This document shows, piece by piece, positions 19,554 to 28,881 of a stretch of 64,000 nucleotides of DNA (position 1 is the first letter of the stretch; the number at the start of each line of letters is the position of its first letter). The translations under genes were made by a program, and so were the position numbers. The notes under the pieces were generated by a model. That model was given only the letters and a program-made list of their open reading frames with translations, had not been told where the DNA came from and did no database searches. This DNA comes from Vibrio azureus (GTDB lineage Bacteria; Pseudomonadota; Gammaproteobacteria; Enterobacterales; Vibrionaceae): the NCBI RefSeq assembly GCF_002849855.1, contig NZ_CP018616.1, forward strand, positions 868,001-932,000. The letters are read 5' to 3'.

Positions 19554-19573
19554 GCCAGCCGGAATCGGCTGGC
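19554..19573 (+). other. Hairpin between sdhB and sucA
   Basis: GCCAGCC and GGCTGGC form a perfect 7-bp stem with a GGAATC loop, without a T run. It could be an RNA processing or stability element, allowing sdh and suc segments of one message to differ in amount. That role is inferred. Confidence 0.5.
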
Positions 19574-19628
19574 TTAATAGCTCGGCGAAGACCGAAGCAA
19601 ACGTGAAAACTACTGGTTAAGGGAAAAT

Positions 19629-22460
19629 ATGCACAACGGCGTGATGAAGGCATGGCTCGAGTCTTCACACTTGGCTGGCGCCAATGCAACATATGTAGAG
19701 GACCTCTACGAACTGTATCTAAGTGATCCAGATTTGGTAAGTGAGGAATGGAAACGTGTATTCGATGAGTTACCTAAGAGCTCAGAAGAAGTGGCTGAAC
19801 AGCCGCATTCACGTGTCCGAGATTACTTCCGACGACTCGCTCAAGAAACAAAGCATTACAGTGTCCAAGTTAGTGACCCAGATGTCGACGCTAAACAAGT
19901 AAAAGTTCTACAGCTAATTAATGCCTACCGCTTTCGCGGACATGAAGCAGCAGAGCTTGATCCTTTAGGTTTATGGTTACGCCCGCCCGTGGCTGAGCTA
20001 GATCCAGCATTCCATAACCTTACTCAAGATGATTTTGAAGAAACTTTTAACGTAGGTTCTTTGGCCATTGGTCAAGATACCATGAAGTTAAAAGACATTT
20101 ATTCTGCTCTAAAGAAAACCTACTGTGGTTCGATTGGTGCGGAATACATGCACATGACAGATACAGAGCAAAAACGTTGGATTCAACAACGTTTAGAATC
20201 TGTAGTCGGTCAACCTTCTTTTAATCAAGATGAAAAACGTACTTTCCTTGAAGAGCTTACGGCAGCTGAAGGTTTAGAGCGTTACTTGGGAGCGAAATTC
20301 CCAGGTGCTAAGCGATTCTCATTGGAAGGTGGTGATGCCATGATTCCAATGACGAAAGAATTGATTCGTCATGCGGGTAAAAACGGCATGCGCGAAGTCG
20401 TTATTGGTATGGCGCACCGTGGACGCTTGAACATGTTAGTCAACGTTCTCGGTAAAAGACCACAAGACTTATTCGATGAGTTTGCAGGAAAACACGATGA
20501 TACGTGGGGTACTGGTGATGTGAAATATCACCAAGGCTTCTCTGCTGACTTTGCAACGCCGGGTGGGGATGTTCACCTAGCGCTCGCATTTAACCCTTCT
20601 CACTTAGAGATTGTGAACCCAGTGGTGATTGGTTCCGTGCGTGCACGCCAAGATCGCCTAGGGGACCACGATGGCAGCCGCGTTTTACCAATTACTATTC
20701 ATGGTGATTCGGCGATTGCTGGTCAGGGTGTGGTCGCTGAGACATTTAATATGTCCTTAGCTCGTGGTTTCTGTGTTGGTGGTACGGTACGCATTGTTGT
20801 CAACAACCAAGTTGGTTTCACGACTTCGAATCCTCGCGATACCCGTTCGACCATGTACTGTACCGACATCGCGAAGATGGTACAGGCACCAATTTTCCAC
20901 GTTAATGCGGACGATCCAGAAGCCGTTGCATTTGTTACACGCATCGCATTGGATTATCGTAACGAGTTCAAACGTGATGTTGTGATTGACTTGGTATGTT
21001 ACCGTCGTCATGGTCATAACGAAGCGGATGAGCCGAATGCGACGCAACCGTTGATGTATCAAAAAATCAAAAAGCACCCAACGCCACGTAAGCTTTATGC
21101 GGATGTCCTGATTGATAAGAACGAATCAGACATTGAAACAGCGACTCAGCTTGTTAATGAATATCGTGATGCACTGGACAAAGGTGAAGTTGTTGTTAAA
21201 GAGTGGCGTCCAATGGCATTACACTCTGTTGACTGGTCACCATACCTTGGGCATGACTGGGATACCGCGTGGGACAGTACTTTTGATCAGAAACGTTTGA
21301 AAGAACTTGGACAACGTGTCATTCAGCACCCTGAGAGTCACAAGCTTCAGAGCCGTGTAAACAAGTTGTACAACGATCGTGCCGCGATGGTCAGCGGAGA
21401 GAAACCTGTCGACTGGGGTATGGCCGAAACACTGGCTTACGCTACCTTAGTTGATGATGGTAAACGTATCCGTATCTCAGGACAGGATGCGGGCCGTGGA
21501 ACTTTCTTCCACCGCCATTCAGTACTCCACAACCAAATCGATGCGAGTACATTCATCCCATTGGCTAACATTCACGATAAACAAGGCCCTTTCCAAGTCT
21601 TCGACTCTGTGCTTTCAGAAGAAGCCGTGCTGGCGTTTGAATACGGTTACGCAACCGCTGAACCAAGTGGTTTGACCATATGGGAAGCGCAGTTTGGTGA
21701 TTTTGCTAATGGCGCTCAAGTTGTGATCGATCAGTTCATTTCTTCCGGTGAGCAAAAATGGGCGCGTTTGTGTGGTTTAACGATGTTACTTCCTCATGGT
21801 TATGAAGGCCAAGGCCCAGAGCACTCTTCTGCACGTTTAGAGCGTTACCTGCAATTGTGTGCTGAGCAAAATATGCAAGTTGTGGTTCCATCAACGCCAG
21901 CGCAGGTTTATCACATGATACGCCGCCAAGTGGTGCGTCCGATGCGTAGACCTCTGATTGTGATGTCGCCTAAGTCATTACTACGTCATCCTTTGTGTAC
22001 ATCTTCATTAGAAGAGCTTTCTGATGGTACTTTCCAGCCTGCGATCCCAGAAATCGACAGCTTGGATCCGAGCAAAGTGAAACGTGTTGTTTTCTGTTCA
22101 GGTAAAGTCTATTTCGATCTACTTGAACAACGTCGCAATAACGAGCAAGAAGACGTCGCGATTGTGCGTATCGAGCAACTTTACCCGTTCCCTCTGGAAG
22201 AAGTTCAGTCAGCTATTGCTTCTTACACGAATGTGGAAGACTTTGTTTGGTGTCAAGAAGAACCACAAAACCAAGGTGCTTGGTACTGTAGTCAGCATAA
22301 TTTCCGTGCAGCGATTCCTACTGGCGCTGACCTTAAATATGCAGGCCGACCAGCTTCAGCTTCGCCAGCAGTCGGTTACATGTCGGTACACTTGAAACAA
22401 CAAAAAGCGTTGGTTGAAGACGCGCTAAATGTGAATACAAAAACTTCGAATAAGAACTAG
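19629..22460 (+). CDS. sucA: 2-oxoglutarate dehydrogenase E1 component
   Basis: 943 residues, near the E. coli length (933). It decarboxylates 2-oxoglutarate using thiamine diphosphate and transfers succinyl to SucB. The N-terminal SucB-binding tail (about 1-45, ATYVEDLYELYLSDPDLV) is followed by the E1 fold: GMAHRGRLNMLVNVLGK, the ThDP/Mg segment with NNQVGFTTSNP, RHGHNEADEP, and the C-terminal transketolase-like half with GQDAGRGTFFHRH and HGYEGQGPEHSSARLERYLQ. It starts at an ATG after GGGAAAAT. It forms an operon with sucB, 21 bases downstream. Confidence 0.97.
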   Translation: MHNGVMKAWLESSHLAGANATYVEDLYELYLSDPDLVSEEWKRVFDELPKSSEEVAEQPHSRVRDYFRRLAQETKHYSVQVSDPDVDAKQVKVLQLINAYRFRGHEAAELDPLGLWLRPPVAELDPAFHNLTQDDFEETFNVGSLAIGQDTMKLKDIYSALKKTYCGSIGAEYMHMTDTEQKRWIQQRLESVVGQPSFNQDEKRTFLEELTAAEGLERYLGAKFPGAKRFSLEGGDAMIPMTKELIRHAGKNGMREVVIGMAHRGRLNMLVNVLGKRPQDLFDEFAGKHDDTWGTGDVKYHQGFSADFATPGGDVHLALAFNPSHLEIVNPVVIGSVRARQDRLGDHDGSRVLPITIHGDSAIAGQGVVAETFNMSLARGFCVGGTVRIVVNNQVGFTTSNPRDTRSTMYCTDIAKMVQAPIFHVNADDPEAVAFVTRIALDYRNEFKRDVVIDLVCYRRHGHNEADEPNATQPLMYQKIKKHPTPRKLYADVLIDKNESDIETATQLVNEYRDALDKGEVVVKEWRPMALHSVDWSPYLGHDWDTAWDSTFDQKRLKELGQRVIQHPESHKLQSRVNKLYNDRAAMVSGEKPVDWGMAETLAYATLVDDGKRIRISGQDAGRGTFFHRHSVLHNQIDASTFIPLANIHDKQGPFQVFDSVLSEEAVLAFEYGYATAEPSGLTIWEAQFGDFANGAQVVIDQFISSGEQKWARLCGLTMLLPHGYEGQGPEHSSARLERYLQLCAEQNMQVVVPSTPAQVYHMIRRQVVRPMRRPLIVMSPKSLLRHPLCTSSLEELSDGTFQPAIPEIDSLDPSKVKRVVFCSGKVYFDLLEQRRNNEQEDVAIVRIEQLYPFPLEEVQSAIASYTNVEDFVWCQEEPQNQGAWYCSQHNFRAAIPTGADLKYAGRPASASPAVGYMSVHLKQQKALVEDALNVNTKTSNKN

Positions 22461-22481
22461 AAGTAAAAGGAAGAAATAAAT

Positions 22482-23684
22482 ATGACAATTGAAATTCTGG
22501 TTCCAGATTTACCTGAATCAGTTGCCGATGCAACCGTAGCAACATGGCATAAACAACCAGGTGACGCTGTAGAGCGTGATGAGATCTTGGTTGATATTGA
22601 AACCGATAAAGTTGTGCTTGAAGTACCCGCTCCGGAAGCCGGTGTTTTAGAAGCCATTCTTGAAGAAGATGGAGCGACTGTTCTATCTAAACAATTGATT
22701 GCAAGACTTAAGCCTGGTGCTGTTGCTGGAGAACCAACAGTAGACACAACAGAAGATAAGGCGGCATCTCCTGATAAACGCCATAAAGCGGCACTTACTG
22801 AAGAAAGTAACGATGCACTCAGCCCAGCTGTTCGTCGTCTTCTAGCCGAACATGGTTTAGATGCTGCGCAAGTTAAAGGAACGGGCGTTGGTGGTCGTAT
22901 CACTCGTGAAGATATCGAAGCTCATTTAGCATCGAAAAAATCAGCACCAAAAGCTGAAGCGCCTGTTCAAGCACCAGCGGCAGCTCGTAGCCAGAAGCGC
23001 GTTCCGATGACACGTCTACGTAAAACAGTAGCGAATCGCCTGCTTGAAGCGAAAAATAACACAGCAATGCTGACGACCTTCAACGAAGTGAACATGAAGC
23101 CAATCATGGATCTGCGTAAGCAATACAAAGATCAATTCGAAGAGCGTCATGGTACTCGTCTTGGTTTCATGTCTTTCTATGTGAAAGCAGTAACTGAAGC
23201 ACTGAAACGTTACCCAGAAGTCAACGCGTCTATCGACGGTGATGATATTGTTTACCACAACTACTTCGACATCAGCATGGCGGTTTCTACACCGCGTGGC
23301 CTAGTGACCCCAGTACTAAAAGATTGTGACACTCTTGGCTTTGCTGATATCGAAAAAGGCATCAAAGAGCTGGCTATCAAAGGCCGTGATGGCAAATTGA
23401 CCGTTGATGAGTTGATGGGTGGTAACTTTACTATCACAAATGGTGGTGTATTTGGTTCATTGATGTCGACGCCAATCATTAACCCACCACAATCGGCTAT
23501 CTTGGGTATGCATAAGATTCAAGAGCGTCCTATGGCTGTGGATGGTAAGGTAGAAATTCTGCCAATGATGTACTTGGCTCTTTCTTACGATCACCGCTTA
23601 ATTGACGGCCGAGAGTCTGTTGGTTTCCTAGTGACGATTAAAGAGTTATTGGAAGATCCAGCACGTCTATTGCTAGACGTTTAA
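22482..23684 (+). CDS. sucB: Dihydrolipoamide succinyltransferase (E2)
   Basis: 400 residues, 24-mer core of the 2-oxoglutarate dehydrogenase complex. One lipoyl domain (1-80) carries the modified lysine in [11 protein letters not shown]. It is followed by a flexible linker, the peripheral E3/E1-binding domain ([20 protein letters not shown], about 112-150), an Ala/Pro-rich linker, and the catalytic domain (about 170-400), ending with the catalytic histidine and aspartate in [13 protein letters not shown]. The E3 subunit gene is not in the window, as expected since lpd sits with pdh genes. Confidence 0.97.
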   Translation: MTIEILVPDLPESVADATVATWHKQPGDAVERDEILVDIETDKVVLEVPAPEAGVLEAILEEDGATVLSKQLIARLKPGAVAGEPTVDTTEDKAASPDKRHKAALTEESNDALSPAVRRLLAEHGLDAAQVKGTGVGGRITREDIEAHLASKKSAPKAEAPVQAPAAARSQKRVPMTRLRKTVANRLLEAKNNTAMLTTFNEVNMKPIMDLRKQYKDQFEERHGTRLGFMSFYVKAVTEALKRYPEVNASIDGDDIVYHNYFDISMAVSTPRGLVTPVLKDCDTLGFADIEKGIKELAIKGRDGKLTVDELMGGNFTITNGGVFGSLMSTPIINPPQSAILGMHKIQERPMAVDGKVEILPMMYLALSYDHRLIDGRESVGFLVTIKELLEDPARLLLDV

Positions 23685-23695
23685 TCTTGATAGGT

Positions 23696-23720
23696 ACCGA
23701 GCTGTGTAGGATAGCTCGGT
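23696..23720 (+). other. Hairpin between sucB and sucC
   Basis: ACCGAGCT and AGCTCGGT pair around a nine-base loop without a T run. A second small palindrome, CACTGAG-ACA-CTCAGTG, lies at 23,778-23,794. The 205-base gap therefore holds two hairpins and could be a processing or attenuation point between sucAB and sucCD; that is inferred. Confidence 0.4.
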
Positions 23721-23889
23721 GCTTACCTCAACTTGGGCTAGCTTGATTTCTTCTTTCTAGCCTTCATTTCACTGAAGCACTGAGACACTCAGTGAACCGT
23801 GATTTGAAAAGACCCTACAGATATACCGCATTTAATGTGGTTTTATGGAAATAATAAATCCCTCAAGGGAAAACAAACGGAATATCAAA

Positions 23890-25056
23890 ATGAATTTGCA
23901 TGAATATCAAGCCAAACAGCTGTTTGCAGAGTTCGGGCTACCTGTACCTGAAGGTTATGCCTGTAATACACCTCAAGAAGCGTTTGAAGCGGCAGGCCGT
24001 ATTAGCACCGACAAAAAAGTTGTTAAGTGCCAAGTACATGCCGGTGGCCGTGGTAAAGCGGGTGGTGTTGAGCTTCATGATACCAAAGATGGTGTAAAAG
24101 AATTCGCTCAAAAATGGCTAGGTAAAAATTTGGTGACATACCAAACTGACGCCAATGGCCAACCAGTCACTAAAATCCTTGTAGAAGAAGCATCGAATAT
24201 TGCCAACGAGCTTTACCTTGGCGCGGTCGTGGATCGTGCAACGCGTAAAATCGTGTTTATGGCTTCTACTGAAGGTGGTGTAGAAATTGAAAAAGTGGCG
24301 GAAGAAACGCCAGAATTAATCCACAAAGCAGCGATCGACCCTCTTGTTGGCCCACAGGCTTACCAAGGTCGTGAACTCGCATTTAAGCTTGGTCTTAAAG
24401 GCGATCAAATCAAACAATTTGTTAAGATCTTCTTGGGTCTTGGTAAAATGTTCTCTCAATACGACCTTGCACTACTAGAGATCAACCCACTCGTTATTAC
24501 GGGAGAGGGGGATTTATTGTGCCTAGACGGTAAGATCAATATTGATTCAAATGCTCTTTATCGTCAGCCTAAGCTTCGTGATATGCACGACTCTTCACAA
24601 GAAGACGAGCGTGAAGCGCATGCCGCTCAGTGGGAATTGAACTACGTGGCGCTTGATGGCAATGTTGGCTGTATGGTTAATGGCGCAGGCCTAGCGATGG
24701 GGACAATGGATATTGTGAACCTTCACGGTGGTAAGCCAGCAAACTTCTTAGATGTAGGTGGTGGTGCAACCAAAGAGCGTGTAGCTGAAGCATTTAAGAT
24801 TATTCTATCGGATGACAACGTTAAAGCGGTATTGGTGAATATCTTCGGCGGTATTGTTCGTTGTGACATGATTGCTGATGGCATTATCGGTGCTGTTAAA
24901 GAAGTGGGTGTAAACGTCCCTGTTGTTGTTCGTTTAGAGGGAACTAACGCCGATCGTGGCCGTGAGGTTCTTGCTAATTCTGATGTTGATATCATTGCTG
25001 CAGAGTCGCTAACAGACGCTGCTCAGAAAGTTGTTGCTGCTGCGGAGGCGAAATAA
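23890..25056 (+). CDS. sucC: Succinyl-CoA synthetase beta subunit
   Basis: 388 residues from the ATG at 23,890 ([20 protein letters not shown]), exactly the E. coli length; the reading frame is open 15 codons further upstream but this adds nothing conserved. The ATP-grasp domain ([15 protein letters not shown]) binds nucleotide, and the C-terminal ligase-CoA domain has [11 protein letters not shown] and the power-helix region. With SucD it converts succinyl-CoA to succinate with substrate-level phosphorylation. Its stop overlaps the sucD start by one base (TAATG). Confidence 0.97.
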   Translation: MNLHEYQAKQLFAEFGLPVPEGYACNTPQEAFEAAGRISTDKKVVKCQVHAGGRGKAGGVELHDTKDGVKEFAQKWLGKNLVTYQTDANGQPVTKILVEEASNIANELYLGAVVDRATRKIVFMASTEGGVEIEKVAEETPELIHKAAIDPLVGPQAYQGRELAFKLGLKGDQIKQFVKIFLGLGKMFSQYDLALLEINPLVITGEGDLLCLDGKINIDSNALYRQPKLRDMHDSSQEDEREAHAAQWELNYVALDGNVGCMVNGAGLAMGTMDIVNLHGGKPANFLDVGGGATKERVAEAFKIILSDDNVKAVLVNIFGGIVRCDMIADGIIGAVKEVGVNVPVVVRLEGTNADRGREVLANSDVDIIAAESLTDAAQKVVAAAEAK

Positions 25057-25928
25057 TGTCTGTATTAATTAACAAAGACACCAAAGTAATCTGTCAGGGC
25101 TTCACTGGTGGTCAAGGTACTTTCCACTCTGAGCAAGCGATTGCATACGGTACACAAATGGTGGGTGGCGTTTCTCCGGGTAAAGGCGGTCAAATGCATC
25201 TTGGTCTACCAGTTTTTAATACTGTGCGTGAAGCAGTGGAAGTAACGGGTGCCACGGCAACCGTTATCTACGTACCTGCACCATTCTGTAAAGATGCGAT
25301 CCTAGAAGCGATTGATGCTGGCATTGAGCTTATCGTCACAATTACGGAAGGCATCCCGACCATGGATATGATCGATGTGAAAGTTAAGTTGGAAGAGACT
25401 GGCGTTCGCATGATTGGTCCTAACTGCCCGGGTGTTATTACTCCTGATGAGTGTAAGATCGGCATCATGCCTGGTCATATCCATAAAAAAGGTAAAGTTG
25501 GTATCGTTTCTCGCTCTGGTACACTTACGTACGAAGCGGTTAAGCAAACAACGGATGAAGGCTTTGGCCAATCAACGTGTGTAGGCATTGGTGGTGACCC
25601 AATCCCTGGTTCAAACTTTATCGATATTCTGAAGCTTTTCCAAGAAGACCCAGAAACTGAAGCCATTGTTATGATTGGTGAAATTGGTGGTACAGCGGAA
25701 GAAGAAGCGGCCGCGTACATCAAGGAACACGTCACTAAACCGGTTGTTTCTTATATTGCTGGCGTGACGGCACCTCCAGGTAAGCGAATGGGCCATGCAG
25801 GTGCCATTATCTCTGGTGGTAAAGGAACCGCTGAAGATAAATTCGCCGCTCTAGAGGCCGCGGGTGTTAAGACAGTAAAATCTTTAGCCGAGATTGGACA
25901 AGGTCTGCGTGAAGTAACGGGTTGGTAA
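25056..25928 (+). CDS. sucD: Succinyl-CoA synthetase alpha subunit
   Basis: 290 residues. The CoA-binding Rossmann domain (1-140; [19 protein letters not shown]) is followed by the ligase domain with the phosphohistidine H247 in [13 protein letters not shown]. The signature [11 protein letters not shown] is intact. It is the last gene of the TCA operon, overlapping sucC by one base, and is followed by a terminator 50 bases downstream. Confidence 0.97.
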   Translation: MSVLINKDTKVICQGFTGGQGTFHSEQAIAYGTQMVGGVSPGKGGQMHLGLPVFNTVREAVEVTGATATVIYVPAPFCKDAILEAIDAGIELIVTITEGIPTMDMIDVKVKLEETGVRMIGPNCPGVITPDECKIGIMPGHIHKKGKVGIVSRSGTLTYEAVKQTTDEGFGQSTCVGIGGDPIPGSNFIDILKLFQEDPETEAIVMIGEIGGTAEEEAAAYIKEHVTKPVVSYIAGVTAPPGKRMGHAGAIISGGKGTAEDKFAALEAAGVKTVKSLAEIGQGLREVTGW

Positions 25929-25978
25929 ATAGCCACATCTGCAAATATCGGTATTTGCCAATACTCAGTTAAAACGTA

Positions 25979-26005
25979 AAAGCCTGCATAGTTTGCAGGC
26001 TTTTT
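25979..26005 (+). terminator. sucD terminator
   Basis: AAAGCCTGCA pairs with TGCAGGCTTT and runs into TTTT. It ends the sdh-suc transcription unit. Confidence 0.88.
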
Positions 26006-26032
26006 AGTGCGTTTAAGCTGTTGGCTTTATAC

Positions 26033-26096
26033 TTATTAACTTATTAACTTATTAACTTATTAACTTATTAACTTATTAACTTATTAACTTATTAAC
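26033..26096. repeat. Tandem repeat, 8 copies of TTATTAAC
   Basis: Eight perfect, directly adjacent copies of the 8-base unit TTATTAAC fill 64 bases between the sucD terminator and the 3' end of znuB. The unit is not a multiple of three and lies outside any gene. Copy number probably varies between strains through replication slippage. Confidence 0.97.
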
Positions 26097-26110
26097 GATA
26101 GAAAATAGCC

Positions 26111-26896
26111 CTAAGTTCTGCGTCGAATAAATTGGCTTAACATGAATAAGCTGGTTGCACTTATAACCACAGATGGGCCCGCTGGAGTATCAAAATTCCA
26201 TGACAAGCTTAACCCCATCAAGACCGAAATAGAGCCAATAATGGAGGCAATCAAAGCCATTTGCTCCGGAGAAGATGAGACTTTTCTAGCGCTCGCTGCG
26301 GGAATAATTAATAAAGATGTCATGATTAATGCCCCGACAAATTTCATGCCCACGGCAATCACAATGCCGACCATCAGCATAAGAACTAAGCGAACTAAGT
26401 CGATATTGACGCCTTCTACTGCGGCTAGCTCTTCACTGACTGTACTGGATAGTAGTGGCCGCCAGAACACAAATAAGCAGGTGCCAATAGTCACAACACC
26501 GGCATAGATGAAAATTAAATCTTGTGGTGACACCGCCAGTAAGTCGCCAAAGAGATAACTCATCAAGTCTACTCGAACGTTGTCGAGAAAGCTGACAGAA
26601 ACTAAGCCGATCGAAAGGGAGCTGTGAGCTAAAATACCCAGTAGTGTATCGGTTGCGACCACCTGCTGTTTCTGCAATGTGACAAGAACCACAGCCAATA
26701 TCAAGCAGCACACGAGCAATGCCAAGTATAGGTTAACGTTAAGTAGAAAGCCTAAAGCGAGACCCATAAGAGAGGCATGAGCAAGGGTATCTCCGAAATA
26801 GGCCATTCTACGCCAAACGACAAATGAGCCAAGTGGACCAGAGATGATAGCGATACCAAGGCCAGCCAGAATTGAGGGAAGTAAAAATTCAATCAT
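26111..26896 (-). CDS. znuB: Zinc ABC transporter permease ZnuB
   Basis: 261 residues from the ATG at 26,896 (MIEFLLPSILAGLGIAIISG), identical in length to E. coli ZnuB; 14 extra upstream codons are inside znuC. There are seven to eight hydrophobic spans and the motifs GPLGSFVVWRRMAYFGDTLA, HASLMGLALG, RVDLMSYLFGDLLAVS and KFVGALIMTSLLIIPAA, all typical of metal-type ABC permeases. It moves Zn(II) across the inner membrane. It overlaps the znuC stop by eight bases, so it is translationally coupled to the ATPase. Confidence 0.95.
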   Translation of the reverse strand: MIEFLLPSILAGLGIAIISGPLGSFVVWRRMAYFGDTLAHASLMGLALGFLLNVNLYLALLVCCLILAVVLVTLQKQQVVATDTLLGILAHSSLSIGLVSVSFLDNVRVDLMSYLFGDLLAVSPQDLIFIYAGVVTIGTCLFVFWRPLLSSTVSEELAAVEGVNIDLVRLVLMLMVGIVIAVGMKFVGALIMTSLLIIPAASARKVSSSPEQMALIASIIGSISVLMGLSLSWNFDTPAGPSVVISATSLFMLSQFIRRRT

Positions 26897-27674
26897 GGTG
26901 ATGATGTCCGTGTGAATGATCTGCACAAGAATTTGCATCCCCTGAAACGGGAGAGCCCGCTAAATCATGGTGATGTGCGTGGTCATGATGGTAGAAGGCT
27001 AAAGATTCTCTGGTCGCATTACCAAACAGTGCAATGTATGAAGGGTGCTGGGTGATGTCGGCGGGTGAACCAGAGCAGCAAACATGATGATGCAAACAAA
27101 TGACTTCATCTGTTTTTGCCATAACTAGGTGCAGGTCGTGAGAGACCATAAAAATACCGCACTCGAATCGATGGCGAATGCTTTCAATTAAATCATATAG
27201 ATCAATTTGGCCTTGGATATCAACACCTTGAGCAGGCTCGTCTAGAACTAATAGTTCAGGACGCTGCAGCAGAGCTCGAGCCAGAAGTACGCGCTGACAC
27301 TCTCCACCAGATAAGCAGTGCATATTGTTATGAATTAAGTGTTCCGCTCCTACGAGTTTTAAGGCATCTAGACACTCTTGCTGACTGTACTTACCCGCCA
27401 AGTTTAAAAAACGCAGAACATTTAAAGGTAAAGTTTCATTGAGTGTTAGCTTTTGTGGGACGTAACCAATTTTTAGCTTTGGTTGTTTGCGCAAGTTGCC
27501 AGATGAGGGTTTTTGTAGGCCTAAAATAACCTTAACTAAAGTGGATTTTCCAGCGCCGTTTGGGCCGATGAGAGTGGTGATTTTACCCTTTACTAAGTCT
27601 ATGTTTATATTATCAAGAACTCTTCGACCGTCGAATTCTACGCACAGTTTTTCTAGGCGGACTAATGAAGACAT
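26889..27674 (-). CDS. znuC: Zinc ABC transporter ATPase ZnuC
   Basis: 261 residues. Walker A GPNGAGKST (about 37-45), the ABC signature LSGGECQRV, Walker B LLVLDEPAQGVD and the switch histidine in MVSHDLH are all present. The C-terminal 40 residues are histidine-rich (HHDHAHHHD, then HSHGHHHHD), a common feature of ZnuC that may bind zinc on the cytoplasmic side. It forms an operon with znuB and is divergent from znuA across a Zur-type site. Confidence 0.96.
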   Translation of the reverse strand: MSSLVRLEKLCVEFDGRRVLDNINIDLVKGKITTLIGPNGAGKSTLVKVILGLQKPSSGNLRKQPKLKIGYVPQKLTLNETLPLNVLRFLNLAGKYSQQECLDALKLVGAEHLIHNNMHCLSGGECQRVLLARALLQRPELLVLDEPAQGVDIQGQIDLYDLIESIRHRFECGIFMVSHDLHLVMAKTDEVICLHHHVCCSGSPADITQHPSYIALFGNATRESLAFYHHDHAHHHDLAGSPVSGDANSCADHSHGHHHHD

Positions 27675-27699
27675 GAATGAAACTCATTTGCAAATTGAT

Positions 27700-27718
27700 A
27701 ATGTTATAATGTAACATT
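27700..27718. promoter_or_regulatory. Zur operator between znuC and znuA
   Basis: AATGTTATAATGTAACATT is an almost perfect palindrome, extending to ATAATGTT...AACATTAT, in the 78-base gap of the divergent znu genes. It closely fits the gammaproteobacterial Zur consensus (GAAATGTTATANTATAACATTTC) and can serve both promoters. Confidence 0.8.
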
Positions 27719-27752
27719 ATGCCATTGTCCAGCCAAGATCCCAAGTAAAACG

Positions 27753-28676
27753 ATGAAAAGACCAATTTTATTTGCCCTAGTAAGCCTTATAGCAGCATTG
27801 CCAGCTCATGCTGTGAATGTTGTAACCAGCATTAAGCCGATCCAAATGATCACCAATGAACTCACCAAAGGCATTACTGAACCTGATGTTATTGTTCAAA
27901 ATAATGCTTCACCTCATGATTATGCTTTGCGCCCTTCCGATATTAAAAAGGTGGTGAAGGCCGATTTAGTACTTTGGTATGGTGAAGATCTGGAAGGCTT
28001 TCTAGAGAAAGTTCTCGAAAATAGAAGTAACGTATTGACCATTAGTCAGATTCCAGGACTAGCATTGCGTAAATTTGAGCATGAAGAGCATGAAGAGCAT
28101 GAAGAGCATGAAGAGCATGAAGAGAATGAGCATGAGCATGAAGGCCACCACCATGGTATTTATGACCCACATTTTTGGTTAGGTGTTAAAACGACAGGCC
28201 AAGTTGCTGAGGTTATTGCTCATAAACTTGCTGAAATTGATAGTGATAATGCAGAAATATATTTGACTAACCTTAAAGAGTTCGAAGATGAACTTCATGC
28301 AACCGATCAGATGATTATGCAACAGTTGAGTCCTATCCAAGATGCGGGCTACTTTGTATTTCACGATGCTTATGGCTATTTTGAGCAGCGTTATGGCTTG
28401 AACCAAGTTGGGCGCTTCACAGTATCGCCAGAGCGTAAACCGGGAGCAAAAACTCTTAATGAAATACACCAAAAATTGACACAAGGAAATGGGATGTGTG
28501 TTTTTGCAGAGCCGCAGTTTACTCCTCAAGTTCTTGAAAGTGTTATGCGCGGTAGTAACGCCAAGTTAGGTTCATTAGATCCACTAGGCTCAGATATTGA
28601 AGTGAAACAGGGTAGCTACTTTGCTTTTCTTAGAGGAATGGCATCGAATTTTAGTCAATGTTTGAGTAACAAGTAA
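27753..28676 (+). CDS. znuA: Zinc-binding periplasmic protein ZnuA
   Basis: 307 residues with a signal peptide (MKRPILFALVSLIAALPAHA). This is a cluster A-I metal-binding protein: VTSIKPIQMITNELTKG, the zinc histidine of NNASPHDYALRPSD, the charged His/Glu-rich loop (about 107-138), the histidine of DPHFWLG, and the histidine of FHDAYGYFEQRYGLN. It captures periplasmic Zn(II) for ZnuBC. The loop is encoded by an expanded 9-base repeat (see 28,077). It is divergent from znuCB under a shared Zur site. A 30-base inverted repeat spans its stop codon. Confidence 0.95.
   Translation: MKRPILFALVSLIAALPAHAVNVVTSIKPIQMITNELTKGITEPDVIVQNNASPHDYALRPSDIKKVVKADLVLWYGEDLEGFLEKVLENRSNVLTISQIPGLALRKFEHEEHEEHEEHEEHEENEHEHEGHHHGIYDPHFWLGVKTTGQVAEVIAHKLAEIDSDNAEIYLTNLKEFEDELHATDQMIMQQLSPIQDAGYFVFHDAYGYFEQRYGLNQVGRFTVSPERKPGAKTLNEIHQKLTQGNGMCVFAEPQFTPQVLESVMRGSNAKLGSLDPLGSDIEVKQGSYFAFLRGMASNFSQCLSNK
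28077..28121 (+). repeat. In-frame 9-base tandem repeat in znuA
   Basis: Five perfect copies of GAGCATGAA encode a run of Glu-His-Glu in the metal-binding loop of ZnuA. Three-base periodicity means gain or loss of units changes loop length without a frameshift. Confidence 0.95.
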
Positions 28677-28695
28677 CATAAATGTTGCTTGTTAC
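28666..28695. repeat. Inverted repeat across the znuA stop
   Basis: GTAACAAGTAACAT and ATGTTGCTTGTTAC pair over 14 bp with one mismatch and an AA spacer. The stop codon TAA is inside the left arm. No T run follows, so it is more likely a 3' stability element or a protein site than a rho-independent terminator. Confidence 0.6.
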
Positions 28696-28881
28696 CATAA
28701 GCAACCTATGGATTACGTGATCCAGTAAAAAAAATGAAAACCTTTGCAGGAGTAACCCTGTTTTCTTAGTGGAATTAAGATAAGATATCCTGATAATTAG
28801 TGATTTAAAATAGTTAGTTTAAATGATAATTTAATTATTTTAGATATCACGAAGCTCTCTGGTAGTAAGGGTATTTTCTTA

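Noticed and set aside
26033..26096. CRISPR array
   Set aside because: The units are 8 bases and directly adjacent with no spacers, and there are no cas genes; it is a simple tandem repeat.
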